64,000 nt of DNA from Burkholderiaceae bacterium (GTDB taxonomy: Bacteria; Pseudomonadota; Gammaproteobacteria; Burkholderiales; Burkholderiaceae_C). The translations under genes and the position numbers were made by a program. Below, one piece after another: positions 9,076-18,032 of the stretch. How positions within the stretch are numbered: the stretch's first letter is position 1; each line of letters begins with the position of its first letter. The stretch is taken from NCBI GenBank assembly GCA_030695205.1, contig JAUYTN010000033.1, positions 248,001-312,000 of the forward strand. Reading direction: 5' to 3'. The notes beneath the pieces were generated by a model. That model was given only the letters and a program-made list of their open reading frames with translations. It did not search any database and was not told the DNA's origin.

Positions 9076-10005
9076 CTACCGATCCTGAATCAGGCTGCGG
9101 GCAGCCGCCGCCTTGACCGCCTGCGTCAGCCGCTGGGCAGACGGAGCCTCGCGCTCCCAGTGTTGCCAGTACAGCATCACATCCACGGCTGCGCCCGGCA
9201 GCAGCTCCAGCAGGGGGGTGCGCCCCGGCTGGGCGGCTCGGCTGGCCAGGTGCTGGTCGGGCACCATGCCCCAGCCCAGCCCCAGTTCGATGGCCATTTC
9301 AAACCCATCGACCGCCGGGGCAAAATGGCGCGGATAAGCGGGCTGCTTCAGGCCGAAGTGCCGGGCCAGAAACGCATCCTGCAACCCGTCCTTGCGGTTG
9401 AAAATGACCGCTGGCGTGGCCAACAACCTGTGGATGGATACGCCGCCCCTGGGTGACTGCACCGCAGCCACCAGATCAGCCGAACCCACGCAGCGGTAGC
9501 GCATGGTGCCCAGCGGCTCGGCCATGCAGCCGCGCATGGCCCGCGACAGGGTGGTGACACAGCCCAACACATCGCCGCTTTTGAGTGCATCGTGGGTGTG
9601 GTCCTGGTCGTCCAGCATGATGTCCAGCAACAGCCGGTGCTGGGCCAGCAAGGGGGCCACACCTGGCAAGAACCAGCTGGCCATGCTGTCGGCATTGATG
9701 GCCACACTCAGCGTTTGCCAACTGGCGGCACCGGCGGTGCCCGCTGCCGCACTCCCACTGAGGGACTGCAGCAGGTCTGATTCCATCAGGCGCACCTGGC
9801 GCACATGGGTCAACAATGCCTGGCCCGCCACCGTGGTGGTGACGGTTTTGCCGCGCACCAGCAGGCGCTGGCCCAGCGCCTCTTCCAGCGACTTGATGCG
9901 CAACGACACGGCGGCCAGCGTCAGGTTGAGCGCCTGCGCGGCGGCCAGAAAACTGCCCTGCTCGGCCACAGCGGCCAGGGCGTCGAGTTGGCGGGCATCC
10001 AGCAT
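9076..10005 (-). CDS. argP: LysR-family regulator, ArgP/LysG type
   Basis: A 309-residue LysR regulator: winged helix-turn-helix in residues 1-60 (MLDARQLDALAAVAEQGSFLAAAQ), then a periplasmic-binding-like effector domain. It is divergent from a LysE-family exporter, the classical arrangement in which ArgP/LysG senses intracellular lysine or arginine and activates the exporter gene. The intergenic gap contains an inverted repeat (10026-10060). The short N-terminus without extension matches ArgP. Confidence 0.88.
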   Translation of the reverse strand: MLDARQLDALAAVAEQGSFLAAAQALNLTLAAVSLRIKSLEEALGQRLLVRGKTVTTTVAGQALLTHVRQVRLMESDLLQSLSGSAAAGTAGAASWQTLSVAINADSMASWFLPGVAPLLAQHRLLLDIMLDDQDHTHDALKSGDVLGCVTTLSRAMRGCMAEPLGTMRYRCVGSADLVAAVQSPRGGVSIHRLLATPAVIFNRKDGLQDAFLARHFGLKQPAYPRHFAPAVDGFEMAIELGLGWGMVPDQHLASRAAQPGRTPLLELLPGAAVDVMLYWQHWEREAPSAQRLTQAVKAAAARSLIQDR

Positions 10006-10025
10006 GTGAGTTAAATAAATATTGA

Positions 10026-10060
10026 GTGAATTTACTTTTGTTGACCTGAGTTTAATTCAC
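10026..10060. promoter_or_regulatory. Inverted repeat between argP-like gene and lysE, candidate operator
   Basis: Perfect 7-bp arms gtgaatt (10026-10032) and aattcac (10054-10060) lie in the AT-rich gap between the divergent regulator and exporter. Position and spacing suit a LysR-type binding region; no binding data are implied. Confidence 0.4.
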
Positions 10061-10115
10061 AGGGGTTTTCGCGCACACTGGCGGCCATTCGATTGTTTTG
10101 CCCCGGAGCCTCGCC

Positions 10116-10805
10116 ATGAGCACCTTTGCCATCCCCTTGTTCAGCCCCGCCTTCAACGCCGGCATGGTGCTCAGCCTGTCGCTCATCATGGCCATTGGCC
10201 CGCAAAACGCGCATGTGCTGCGCATGGGCCTGCAACGCCAGCATGTGTGGCTGACGGTGGCGGTGTGCATCGTGGCCGATGTGCTGCTGATTGCCCTGGG
10301 CGTGCTGGGCCTGGCCCAGCTCGGCGGCCTGTCGGACAAGCTGCAGGGCGCCTTGGTGGGTGCAGGGGTGCTGTTTCTGGCTGTGTATGGCTGGGAGGCT
10401 GCCCGCCGCTTCCTGCGGCCCGCGCCAGGTGCAGCCCTGGACGCGACCGCCCCCACTGGCCTGACAGATGCCCCTGCGACCACCCAACACGTCACCCAAC
10501 CGGTCACCATCAGCCGCCGCCAGGCGGTGGCATCGGCATTGGCGTTTTCGTGGCTCAACCCCCATGCCTGGCTGGACACCGCCGTGCTGATCGGCACCGC
10601 CTCGCTGGCCTACGGTGCACCGGGCAACACAGTGTTTGGTATGGGCGCCGCTGTGGGCTCGACCGTGTGGTTTCTGGTGCTGGGCGTGGCCGTGTTCTGG
10701 ATGGGCCGCCGCCTGGGCTCGGCCACCCTGTGGCGCTGGCTTGACGGCCTGGTGGCCCTGATGATGTGGGGCACGGCGGTGTTTTTGCTCAAGAGCCTGT
10801 TTTGA
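10116..10805 (+). CDS. lysE: LysE/ArgO-family amino-acid exporter
   Basis: A 229-residue integral membrane protein with about six hydrophobic segments and the family motif SLSLIMAIGPQNAHVLRMGL near residue 25; a second conserved stretch is ALAFSWLNPHAWLDTAVLIG. LysE/ArgO proteins export L-lysine or L-arginine by proton exchange, preventing overload during peptide use. The ATG at 10116 gives the usual N-terminus. A soluble loop around residues 105-140 is Thr/Ala-rich and longer than usual. Divergent from its likely regulator. Confidence 0.9.
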   Translation: MSTFAIPLFSPAFNAGMVLSLSLIMAIGPQNAHVLRMGLQRQHVWLTVAVCIVADVLLIALGVLGLAQLGGLSDKLQGALVGAGVLFLAVYGWEAARRFLRPAPGAALDATAPTGLTDAPATTQHVTQPVTISRRQAVASALAFSWLNPHAWLDTAVLIGTASLAYGAPGNTVFGMGAAVGSTVWFLVLGVAVFWMGRRLGSATLWRWLDGLVALMMWGTAVFLLKSLF

Positions 10806-10820
10806 GAAAAACCAAGACGT

Positions 10821-10875
10821 TGATAGCTTAAAACACATACCCAACAAGCGCAAAGTGCCAATTTCATTCAAGAAA
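10821..10875 (+). repeat. AT-rich mini-element, copy after lysE (core 10829-10859)
   Basis: Intergenic copy of the element family: tgatagct, 16 nt, caagcgc, 8 nt, then aatttcattcaa. From caagcgc to the end it matches the recG copy at 23 of 27 bases. It overlaps the left arm of the terminator hairpin at 10853-10884. Confidence 0.7.
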
Positions 10876-10884
10876 TTGGCACTT
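10853..10884. terminator. Bidirectional terminator between lysE and dctM
   Basis: A perfect 13-bp stem (aagtgccaatttc / gaaattggcactt) with a 6-nt loop lies between the convergent lysE and dctM genes. The stem is A/T-flanked and symmetric, so it can serve both strands. There is no long T-run beyond the arm. Confidence 0.75.
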
Positions 10885-10907
10885 GTTCAGATGGGTATTG
10901 CCTCAGC

Positions 10908-12191
10908 TCACAGCATGCCCAGCGTGCGGGGCAGCCACAGCGTGATCTCGGGCACGTAGGTGATGAGCATCAGGTACACCAGCATGGTCAGCAGCCACGG
11001 CCAGACGGCCTTGGAGCAATCCGTCAGCCCCAGTTTGCTGATGCCGCTGGCGACATACAGGTTGAGACCCACCGGCGGTGTGATCATGCCAATCTCCATG
11101 TTCACCGTGATCATGATGCCGAAGTGAATCGGGTCAATGCCCAGCTTCATGGCAATCGGGAACAGGATGGGCGCAGTGATCAGGATGATGGACGAAGGCT
11201 CCATGAAGCTGCCCATGACCAGCAGCAACACGTTCACCGCAATCAGGAAGCCCACCACACCCATGCCGGAGTCCAGAATCCACTGGGCCACCGCCTGCGG
11301 AATCTGCTCGTTGGTCAGAATGAACGAGAACAGCACCGCGTTGGTGATGATGTAGAGCAGCATTGCGCTCATGTTGGCCGAGTTCAGCAGCACCCGGGGC
11401 ACGTCGGACATCTTCAGGTCTTTGTACACAAACACCGCAATGACGAAGGCATACACCGCGCTCATGGCCGCCGCTTCGGTGGGCGTGAACAGGCCGCTGT
11501 AAATGCCGCCAATCACCACCACAATCAACAGCAAGCCCCACACCGATTTGGTGAACGCCTTGCCGCGCTCCGCCCAGGTGTGTTGGCGCTCACGCGGGTA
11601 GTTGCCTTTGTGGGCCACGTACCAGGTGGTAAAGCCCAGAAACACGGCCAGCAGCAAGCCCGGAATCACGCCCGCCATGAACAGCGCACCGATGGAGCTG
11701 TTGGTGGACACGGCGTACATCACCATGACGATGGAGGGCGGAATCAGGATGCCCAGGCCACCGCCCGAGGCAATCACACCCACACCAAACGACTTGGGGT
11801 AACCGGCCTTGACCATGGCGGGCAGCATGATGGATCCGATGGCCACCACCGTGGCCGGGCTGGAGCCCGACACCGCCGCAAACAGGGCACAGGCAAACAC
11901 CGAACTCATGCCCAGGCCGCCACGGAAGTGGCCGACCATGGAGGTGGCAAAGTCGATCATGCGCCGCGCCACGCCGCCGTGGGTCAGGAAGTTGCCCGCC
12001 AGAATGAAGAACGGAATCGCCATGATCTCGAACTTCTCGATGCCGGTGAACAGCTTCAGCGCCACCGACTCCAGCGGCACGTCGGTGAAGGCAAACAGAA
12101 AGGTCAGCACCGTCAGACCCAGCGAAATGGAGACCGGCATGCCGGTCAGCATCAACACGGCCAGCAGGCCAAAAATAATCAGTGCGCTCAT
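10908..12191 (-). CDS. dctM: TRAP transporter large permease DctM
   Basis: A 427-residue polytopic protein of the DctM family (about 12 hydrophobic segments; motifs PFFILAGNFLTHGGVARRMIDF, SGSSPATVVAIGSIMLPAM, MEIGMITPPVGLNLYVASG). With DctQ and a periplasmic DctP it forms a sodium-driven uptake system, usually for C4-dicarboxylates or other organic acids. Its start overlaps the dctQ stop (ATGA). The substrate cannot be read from the sequence. Confidence 0.95.
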   Translation of the reverse strand: MSALIIFGLLAVLMLTGMPVSISLGLTVLTFLFAFTDVPLESVALKLFTGIEKFEIMAIPFFILAGNFLTHGGVARRMIDFATSMVGHFRGGLGMSSVFACALFAAVSGSSPATVVAIGSIMLPAMVKAGYPKSFGVGVIASGGGLGILIPPSIVMVMYAVSTNSSIGALFMAGVIPGLLLAVFLGFTTWYVAHKGNYPRERQHTWAERGKAFTKSVWGLLLIVVVIGGIYSGLFTPTEAAAMSAVYAFVIAVFVYKDLKMSDVPRVLLNSANMSAMLLYIITNAVLFSFILTNEQIPQAVAQWILDSGMGVVGFLIAVNVLLLVMGSFMEPSSIILITAPILFPIAMKLGIDPIHFGIMITVNMEIGMITPPVGLNLYVASGISKLGLTDCSKAVWPWLLTMLVYLMLITYVPEITLWLPRTLGML

Positions 12192-12886
12192 GGTTTGGCT
12201 CCCTTGTCGGCCTGGCCGCCTGGCTGGTGGTGTTTGAGGTCGCGGGGATGCAGGTCGTCATCCATGCTGTAGGGGTTGGCATCCACAGGCAGGTGCTCTT
12301 CGTCAATGCCATCGACATGGCCGTGGTCGTGGTGCGGCAACTCACCGGTGCGCCAGAAAGACACCGCCACCTGCAAAAAGCGGAAGCACATCAGCGACGA
12401 ACCCAGCGGAATGGCCGAATACACCATCCAGGTGGGCCACTCCAGGTCAGGGGTGGTGGGCCCCTCGTACAGGCTGCCAATGTCGGCACCGATGGTGGAC
12501 AGCACCGAATAGGCCATGCCGTTTTCCCACACGAAATGGGCGCCCAGCGTGCCAATGGTGGCGGTGAACGTGGCACCAGCCAGCAGCCCGAAGATGATGA
12601 ACTTGCGGCGCACGCGATCAGACAGCTGGTTGATCAGCACATCCACCCCGACGTGGATGCCGGTGCGCACGCCATACGCGGCGCCGAACTTGGCCATCCA
12701 CACAAACAAAATGATGCAGAACTCCTGCGCCCAGCCAAAGTTGAGGTCCAGCAGCCAATCCTGGACACCAGGAATGGCCAGCCCGGTGCCGTAGCGGTGC
12801 AGCACCGATATGAAGATCACGACCGTGGCCACACCCATCAGCATTGCGATGAATGACTCCTCCAGCCGGTTAAAAAAATTTCCCAT
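12188..12886 (-). CDS. dctQ: TRAP transporter small permease DctQ
   Basis: A 232-residue DctQ-family protein with four hydrophobic helices (around residues 15-40, 60-80, 100-125 and 150-175) and a His/Asp-rich cytoplasmic tail (HHDHGHVDGIDEEH). Typical DctQ is about 160-190 residues, so the tail is an extension. It forms the permease with DctM, whose gene overlaps its stop. It is separated from dctP by a strong terminator hairpin, so its expression depends on readthrough or on an unseen promoter. Confidence 0.92.
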   Translation of the reverse strand: MGNFFNRLEESFIAMLMGVATVVIFISVLHRYGTGLAIPGVQDWLLDLNFGWAQEFCIILFVWMAKFGAAYGVRTGIHVGVDVLINQLSDRVRRKFIIFGLLAGATFTATIGTLGAHFVWENGMAYSVLSTIGADIGSLYEGPTTPDLEWPTWMVYSAIPLGSSLMCFRFLQVAVSFWRTGELPHHDHGHVDGIDEEHLPVDANPYSMDDDLHPRDLKHHQPGGQADKGAKP

Positions 12887-12900
12887 GGGGTTCTCCAGGC

Positions 12901-12938
12901 AAAAAAATGCCCGCTGCGGCCATGCGCGGCAGCGGGCA
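12901..12938 (-). terminator. Internal terminator/attenuator between dctP and dctQ
   Basis: On the minus strand a 10-bp stem (tgcccgctgc / gcagcgggca, 11-nt loop) is followed by a run of seven T. It starts 19 bases past the dctP stop and precedes dctQ. Such hairpins commonly make the binding-protein mRNA more abundant than that of the permease. Confidence 0.85.
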
Positions 12939-12957
12939 CCGGGGACTTTGCGGTGAT

Positions 12958-13962
12958 TTACAGCTTGGCCGGATCGAAACCGGTGGCCTTGTACACGGCG
13001 TCAATGGTTTCTTTGCCGATGCGGCTTTCCATCTTCTTGTGCACAGGCACCAGCGCCTTCATGAAGGCAGCGCGCTCAGCGGGAGTGGGTGTGTGTACCT
13101 GGGTCTTGCCGCTTTTCTTCACGTTGTCCAGCGCGGTGTCGTTCTCGATCTTGGCAATCTGGTTGGCGTAGCGGGTGGACTGCTCCATGGCGTCATCCAG
13201 CTGCTTGCGCACATCGGCTGGCAGGCCGTCCCAGAACTTTTTGTTCACGATGACGGCATAACCCAGGTAGCCATGCTCGGTCAGGGTCAGGTGCTTCTGC
13301 ACCTCGTGCATTTTCTGGGTGTAGAGGTTGGAGATCGGGTTCTCGGTGCCATCGACCACGCCGGTCTGCAGCGCCTGGTACACCTCGGAGAAGGCCATGA
13401 CCTGTGGCAGCGCACGCATGGCGCGAATTTGCTCTTCCAGCACCTTGGAAGACTGGATGCGCAGCTTCTTGCCCTTCAGGTCTTCAGGGGTCTTGATGGG
13501 GGTATTGGCCGAAAACGACTTGAACCCGTTGTCCCAGAACGACAGGCCGCTGATGCCCTTGGGCTCCAGCTTGGCCAGCAGCTGCTTGCCCACCGGGCCG
13601 GTGGTGACCTTGTGCAGGTCGGCGTAGCTGTTGAACATGAACGGCAGGTCGAACACCTCGAACTCTTTCGCGCCCAGGGGCCCGAACTTGGCCAGCGAAG
13701 GTGCCAGCATCTGCACGGCACCCAGCTGCAGGGCTTCCATTTCTTCCTTGTCTTTGTACAGGGTGGAGTTGGCATACACCTCGACCTTGACCTTGTTCTT
13801 GGTCAACTCGGCGGCCTTCTGGGCAAAAAACTCGGCGGCTTTGCCCTTGGGGGTATCGGCCGCAACCACGTGGCTGAACTTGATCACGATGGGCTGCTGT
13901 GCATACGCACCAAAGGTGGCGGCACAGGCCAACAAGCCGACAACAAGCTTGGAAAGTTTCAT
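12958..13962 (-). CDS. dctP: TRAP transporter solute-binding protein DctP
   Basis: A 334-residue DctP-family periplasmic protein. The signal peptide covers about residues 1-21 (ending FGAYA). It contains IKFSHVVAADTPKGKAAEFF, the LQLGAVQMLAPSLAKFG stretch, and the family motif VVDGTENPISNLYTQKMHEVQ with the arginine that binds substrate carboxylate just before it (LRIQSS). The ATG follows GGAG with a 7-nt gap. First gene of the dctP-dctQ-dctM unit; a two-component system lies upstream. Confidence 0.95.
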   Translation of the reverse strand: MKLSKLVVGLLACAATFGAYAQQPIVIKFSHVVAADTPKGKAAEFFAQKAAELTKNKVKVEVYANSTLYKDKEEMEALQLGAVQMLAPSLAKFGPLGAKEFEVFDLPFMFNSYADLHKVTTGPVGKQLLAKLEPKGISGLSFWDNGFKSFSANTPIKTPEDLKGKKLRIQSSKVLEEQIRAMRALPQVMAFSEVYQALQTGVVDGTENPISNLYTQKMHEVQKHLTLTEHGYLGYAVIVNKKFWDGLPADVRKQLDDAMEQSTRYANQIAKIENDTALDNVKKSGKTQVHTPTPAERAAFMKALVPVHKKMESRIGKETIDAVYKATGFDPAKL

Positions 13963-14008
13963 GGGTATCTCCTGCGGATCAGATGTAGGTAAAGGGGGAC
14001 AATCGCCA

Positions 14009-14051
14009 ACCGGTGGCGCCGGGCCGCACCACGCGACCCAGTGCCACCGGT
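14009..14051. promoter_or_regulatory. Inverted repeat upstream of dctP
   Basis: Perfect 9-bp arms accggtggc (14009-14017) and gccaccggt (14043-14051) lie about 45 bases before dctP. A second, imperfect repeat (ctggggt-aa-accctag, 14114-14129, one mismatch) lies further upstream. They could be regulator sites or an mRNA hairpin behind the upstream dctP-like gene; there is no T-run. Confidence 0.35.
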
Positions 14052-14171
14052 CTGGGCTGAACGATATCCACAGCCCCCCGCCCCAACAACTGTGGCGTTC
14101 AACAGTCGGCCACCTGGGGTAAACCCTAGCTCACCCCTCCGAGCCAGTCCACGCGCCTACCCACTTTCCAT

Positions 14172-15203
14172 TCAGGTGGCCAAGGCCTGGCGCACATCCG
14201 ACAGCCACTGCTGGCCCACGCGGCGGGCCAGCCCGTCGTGCACCGGCGCCACCGCTGCCCGCAACCGGGCCACCTGCGCCGGGTCGGGCACATGCACGCG
14301 GGTGAACCCCGACTGCTGCAATGCCTGCAAGGCGCTGTCGTTTTGCGCATCGGCAATCTGGTTGCCGTACTGGGCCGCTTCGCGCAGCGCCTGCTCGATC
14401 AGGTGGCGGTCTCCCGCCGGCATGCCCTGCCAGAACCGCTGGTTGGCCACGAAGGCATAGCCCAGGTAGGCATGCTGCGTGAGGCTGAGGTCGGTCTGCA
14501 CCTCATGCATGCGCTGCGTCCAGAAGTTGGAAATGGGGTTTTCTGTGCCATCCACCACCCCTGTGGCCAGCGCCTGGCGGGTTTCACTGAAGGACAGTGT
14601 GACCGGGCGCGCCCCCAGGGCCCGCATCTGCGCCGCAATCACGCCCGACGCCTGCACCCGCATGCGCAGGCCCACAAAATGCGCTGGCTCCAGCAGCGGA
14701 CGGTTGGCACTCATGTGCTTAAAGCCGTTGTCCATGAAGCCCAGCCCCACCAGGTGCTGGCGTGACAGCCTGGCCAGCATGCGCCGCCCCAGCTCCCCCT
14801 GCGTGATGCGGCGCACGCTGGCCGCATCCGGAAACAGGAAAGGCAGATCAAACAGCTCGAACTCCGCAAACCCAATGCGCCCGAACTTGGACAGCGAGGG
14901 GGCCAGCATTTCCACCGCCCCCAACTGCAGCGCCTGCATCTCGTCGTGGTCGCCATACAGGCGCGCCGAGGGGTACACCTGCACCCGAATGCGTCCGCCG
15001 GAGCGCTCTTCCACCAGCGCCCTGAAACGCTGGGCGGCCAAGCCCTTGGGCGTGTCCTCTGCCACCACATGGGACAGGCGGATGGTCAGGCCAGCGCTGG
15101 CCGCCCACCCGCACACCGATGCCGCACCCGCAGCCGCCACCGCTGCCGCGCGCTGCAAAGCGCGGCGGCGACTGGTGAAAGCCACAGTGGACGGGTTGAA
15201 CAT
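14172..15203 (-). CDS. Second DctP-like TRAP solute-binding protein
   Basis: A 343-residue homologue of the adjacent DctP with the same landmarks: LTIRLSHVVAEDTPKGLAAQRF, LQLGAVEMLAPSLSKFGRIG and VVDGTENPISNFWTQRMHEVQ. The leader contains SRRRALQRAAAVAAAG, which looks Tat-like or is an atypical Sec signal. It lies between the TRAP operon and a divergent sensor kinase whose start is only 40 bases away. A duplicate binding protein next to a kinase may serve as a co-receptor rather than a second uptake component (inference). The ATG at 15203 is chosen because the open frame upstream overlaps the kinase. Confidence 0.9.
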   Translation of the reverse strand: MFNPSTVAFTSRRRALQRAAAVAAAGAASVCGWAASAGLTIRLSHVVAEDTPKGLAAQRFRALVEERSGGRIRVQVYPSARLYGDHDEMQALQLGAVEMLAPSLSKFGRIGFAEFELFDLPFLFPDAASVRRITQGELGRRMLARLSRQHLVGLGFMDNGFKHMSANRPLLEPAHFVGLRMRVQASGVIAAQMRALGARPVTLSFSETRQALATGVVDGTENPISNFWTQRMHEVQTDLSLTQHAYLGYAFVANQRFWQGMPAGDRHLIEQALREAAQYGNQIADAQNDSALQALQQSGFTRVHVPDPAQVARLRAAVAPVHDGLARRVGQQWLSDVRQALAT

Positions 15204-15243
15204 GCTGGCTATGCTACGGCGGGCGAGCCATCTCGTCACTCCC

Positions 15244-17409
15244 ATGCAACCCACCCCCCGCCCACCGCCCGAGCCCGACTTTGGCCTGCTGCAACAAAAC
15301 GCAGCCAGCAACAGCCCACGCAGCCGACGCACCCTGGCGCTGCTGCTGGGCCTGCTGGTGCTGGTGGTGGCCTCGGTGGTGGCCTTGGTGCTCTACCTCA
15401 ACGCCTACGAGCGCGCCGAAGAAGAGCGCCGCCGCGTGGCCGACGGCCAGTGGCTGGAGCAAAGCGTGCGCTTTCACTTCAACAGGCTGGAAGACGACCT
15501 GATGGTGCTGGCCCGCCAGGCCTCCCAGTCCAGCGCGGACAGCCCGACTCCGGGCATCACCACCACGCCCGACCTGGCCTCCACCTCCACCTCCAGGGCC
15601 AGCATGCAAGGCGGGCTGCTCTGGAACGAGCCAGGTGCAGTGCTCTGGCACGGCTGGTTACCCCTGCAAACCGACACCCAAGACATCGGCACCAATCTCG
15701 ACGCCCACCCACTGCCCCGACTGAGCGGCCGCCCGGCGCGCTGGCTCGACGATGCCGCGCGCCACCCCGACAACGCCGAGGCCCTGTCCAGCATGCTGGA
15801 CGTGGCCATGGGCCTGCGCCGCTCGGCCTACGCCGGCCCCATGCGCCAGTCAGGCGGACACGCCAGCGATGTGGTCTGGATGGCCGTGCCCTTTTTCGAG
15901 CGCGGCAGCTTCGTGGGCACCTACCTGGCCGCGCTGTCCCTCGACGCCTGCGTGCAGGGCCTGGTACCCGCCTGGTTCCACCACACCCACGACGTGCGCC
16001 TGGTCAAAGACATGGCAAACGCACCGCCCGAAGCGCCGGGCGCAGACACCAGCTACCTCGCCCCCATGAACCTGCCCGACACCAACCTCTTCATTGAGGT
16101 GACGGCGCAGCCCAGCCCGCCCGCCACGGTGCCGCGCATCTTCTTTCTGGTGGCGCTGGTGTTTTTGCTGGGCATGCTGGCCAGTCTGGCCGCGCTGCGC
16201 CGCGACATGAGCAAGCGCCAGCGGGTGCAGGCTCTGCTGCAAGCTCAGGTGGCCCTGCGCACCGCCATGGAAAACTCTGTCACCATCGGCCTGCGGGCCT
16301 GGACCCGCGAGGGCAAAATTCTGTACGTCAACGATGCCTTCTGCCGCATGGTGGGCTACCCGGCCCACGAGCTGCTGGGCCGCTCGGCCCCACTGCCCTA
16401 CTGGCCGCCCGAGCACACCGACGAGCTCAGTGTGGTGCACCGCGGCATCATCCACAAGGGCACGCAAGACCTGGGGGTGGAGGTGCAGTTTCAGCACCGA
16501 GACGGCCACCCGGTGGACGTGCTCATCCACGAAGCCCCGCTGACCACTCCCGAGGGCGAACACCTGGGCTGGATGAGTTCGGTACTGGACATCAGCGAAC
16601 GCAAACGCGCCCAGCGCCTGGCCGCACGCCAGCAAGACAAGCTGGAAGCCTCAGGGCGGCTGGTGGCCATGGGCGAAGTCGCCTCCACCCTGGCCCACGA
16701 ACTCAACCAACCCCTGGGCGCGCTCAGCAGCTTTGCCAACGGGCTGCTCAACCGGCTGCGCAGCGGCAACATTGCCCTGAGCGACATCGAACCGGTGGTG
16801 ACCCGCATGGCCCGCCTGTCGGACAAGGCCGGGGGCATCATCCAGCGGGTGAATGCCTTTGCCCGGCGGCGGGAACTGTCTCGCCAGGTGCTGGACCTGG
16901 CTCTTTTTCTCAAAAAGGCCACCGCCAGCCACACCCAAACCAGTGGCACCACCGTACTGCCACTGCCACAGGAAGGTGCACTGTGGGTACTGGCAGACGG
17001 CCTGCTGCTGGAGCATGTGGTGGCCAACCTGGTTGGCAATGCGCAAGACTGGGCCGCACGCGGCCCCCGCCAGCCACCCCAGGTGCGGGTGTGGCTGGAC
17101 GTGGACCCCACCCACCAACTCGCCGCCCTGCACGTGGCCGACAGCGGCCCTGGCGTGGCCCCCGATGACCGCGAACACATATTCAGCGCCTTTTTCAGCA
17201 CCAAAGACGGCGGCATGGGCATGGGGCTGGCCATTTGCCGCTCCATCGTCGAGGCGCACCACGGCCGCATCGAAGTCAGCCAGGACGCCGAGCTCGGCGG
17301 CGCCCGCTTCACCGTCTGGCTGCCCCTGGCCGACCACCCGAGCGCCAACCCCGCAGCCGAACCGACCCACTCCTTGCCCACACCAAGCCCCAGCCCTGCC
17401 GCACCATGA
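15244..17409 (+). CDS. PAS-containing sensor histidine kinase of a TRAP-linked two-component system
   Basis: A 721-residue kinase: TM1 at about residues 29-52, a periplasmic sensor region of about 240 residues, TM2 at about 298-319, a PAS domain (about 340-460, ILYVNDAFCRMVGYPAHELLG), HisKA with phospho-acceptor His485 in STLAHELNQPLGALSSF, then HATPase_c with N box HVVANLVGNAQDW, G1 DSGPGVAPDD and G2 GGMGMGLAICRSI. The layout resembles DctB/FixL-type kinases. The start may also be 15202 or 15211, which would overlap the divergent binding-protein start. Its stop overlaps the response regulator (ATGA). Confidence 0.93.
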   Translation: MQPTPRPPPEPDFGLLQQNAASNSPRSRRTLALLLGLLVLVVASVVALVLYLNAYERAEEERRRVADGQWLEQSVRFHFNRLEDDLMVLARQASQSSADSPTPGITTTPDLASTSTSRASMQGGLLWNEPGAVLWHGWLPLQTDTQDIGTNLDAHPLPRLSGRPARWLDDAARHPDNAEALSSMLDVAMGLRRSAYAGPMRQSGGHASDVVWMAVPFFERGSFVGTYLAALSLDACVQGLVPAWFHHTHDVRLVKDMANAPPEAPGADTSYLAPMNLPDTNLFIEVTAQPSPPATVPRIFFLVALVFLLGMLASLAALRRDMSKRQRVQALLQAQVALRTAMENSVTIGLRAWTREGKILYVNDAFCRMVGYPAHELLGRSAPLPYWPPEHTDELSVVHRGIIHKGTQDLGVEVQFQHRDGHPVDVLIHEAPLTTPEGEHLGWMSSVLDISERKRAQRLAARQQDKLEASGRLVAMGEVASTLAHELNQPLGALSSFANGLLNRLRSGNIALSDIEPVVTRMARLSDKAGGIIQRVNAFARRRELSRQVLDLALFLKKATASHTQTSGTTVLPLPQEGALWVLADGLLLEHVVANLVGNAQDWAARGPRQPPQVRVWLDVDPTHQLAALHVADSGPGVAPDDREHIFSAFFSTKDGGMGMGLAICRSIVEAHHGRIEVSQDAELGGARFTVWLPLADHPSANPAAEPTHSLPTPSPSPAAP

Positions 17410-18032
17410 CCACACCCGCCATCCACATCGTTGACGACGACCCGGACATCCGCGACGGCCTGGCCTGGCTGTTCGACTCACGCGGCTACCGAGCCGCTAC
17501 CTGGGCCAGCGGGGTGGACTTTCTGGCCGAGGCCAAGCGCCAGCAAGCTGCCTGGGGGCACGCCGTGGTGCTGCTGGACATCCGCATGGAGCCACTCTCC
17601 GGCCTGAACACCTTCGAGCAACTCAAAGCCCTGGCCTGCCCCTGGCCGGTGCTGTTTCTGACCGGCCACGGCGACGTGGGCATGGCGGTGGCCGCCGTCA
17701 AAAACGGTGCCTGGGACTTTCTGGAAAAGCCGTTTCAAGACAACCAGCTGGTGGACCGCATACAGGCCGCACTGGCCGCCGCCCAAGCAGCCATGCACAC
17801 CAGCGAAGACGACCGCCGCCTTCGGATGGCCCTGGCCAGCCTGAGCCAGCGCGAACGCGAGGTACTGCACGAGCTGCTGCAAGGCCACTACAACAAAAAC
17901 ATCGCCGACCACCTGGGCATCACACCCCGCACCGTGGAGTTTCACCGCGCCAACATCTTCGACAAACTCGGCGTGCACTCCGCCATCGAATTGGCCCACC
18001 GCCTGGGCAGGCTGCAAGCCAGGTCGCAATAG
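17406..18032 (+). CDS. LuxR/FixJ-type response regulator
   Basis: A 208-residue regulator: receiver domain (residues 5-120) with acidic pocket IVDDDPD, phospho-acceptor Asp58 in VVLLDIRM, Thr in FLTGHGD and Lys in FLEKPF; LuxR-type HTH (about 145-205, LSQREREVLHELLQGHYNKNIADHL). The start codon overlaps the kinase stop. Likely output: control of the divergent dctP-like gene and the TRAP operon. It lacks an AAA+ domain, so unlike DctD it does not act through sigma-54. Confidence 0.94.
   Translation: MTTPAIHIVDDDPDIRDGLAWLFDSRGYRAATWASGVDFLAEAKRQQAAWGHAVVLLDIRMEPLSGLNTFEQLKALACPWPVLFLTGHGDVGMAVAAVKNGAWDFLEKPFQDNQLVDRIQAALAAAQAAMHTSEDDRRLRMALASLSQREREVLHELLQGHYNKNIADHLGITPRTVEFHRANIFDKLGVHSAIELAHRLGRLQARSQ

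Noticed and set aside
11124..12272. A 382-codon His/Arg/Gln-rich open frame opposite dctM
   Set aside because: Antisense to a conserved permease; the residue make-up is an artefact of the opposite strand.
13963..14171. Sigma-54 promoter ahead of dctP, expected from DctD-type control
   Set aside because: No TGGC-N8-TTGC match was found, and the local regulator has a LuxR-type output, not an AAA+ domain.
14479..15243. Upstream extension of the sensor kinase frame by 255 codons
   Set aside because: It overlaps the divergent DctP-like gene and has no kinase similarity; starts at 15202-15244 fit the membrane anchor.
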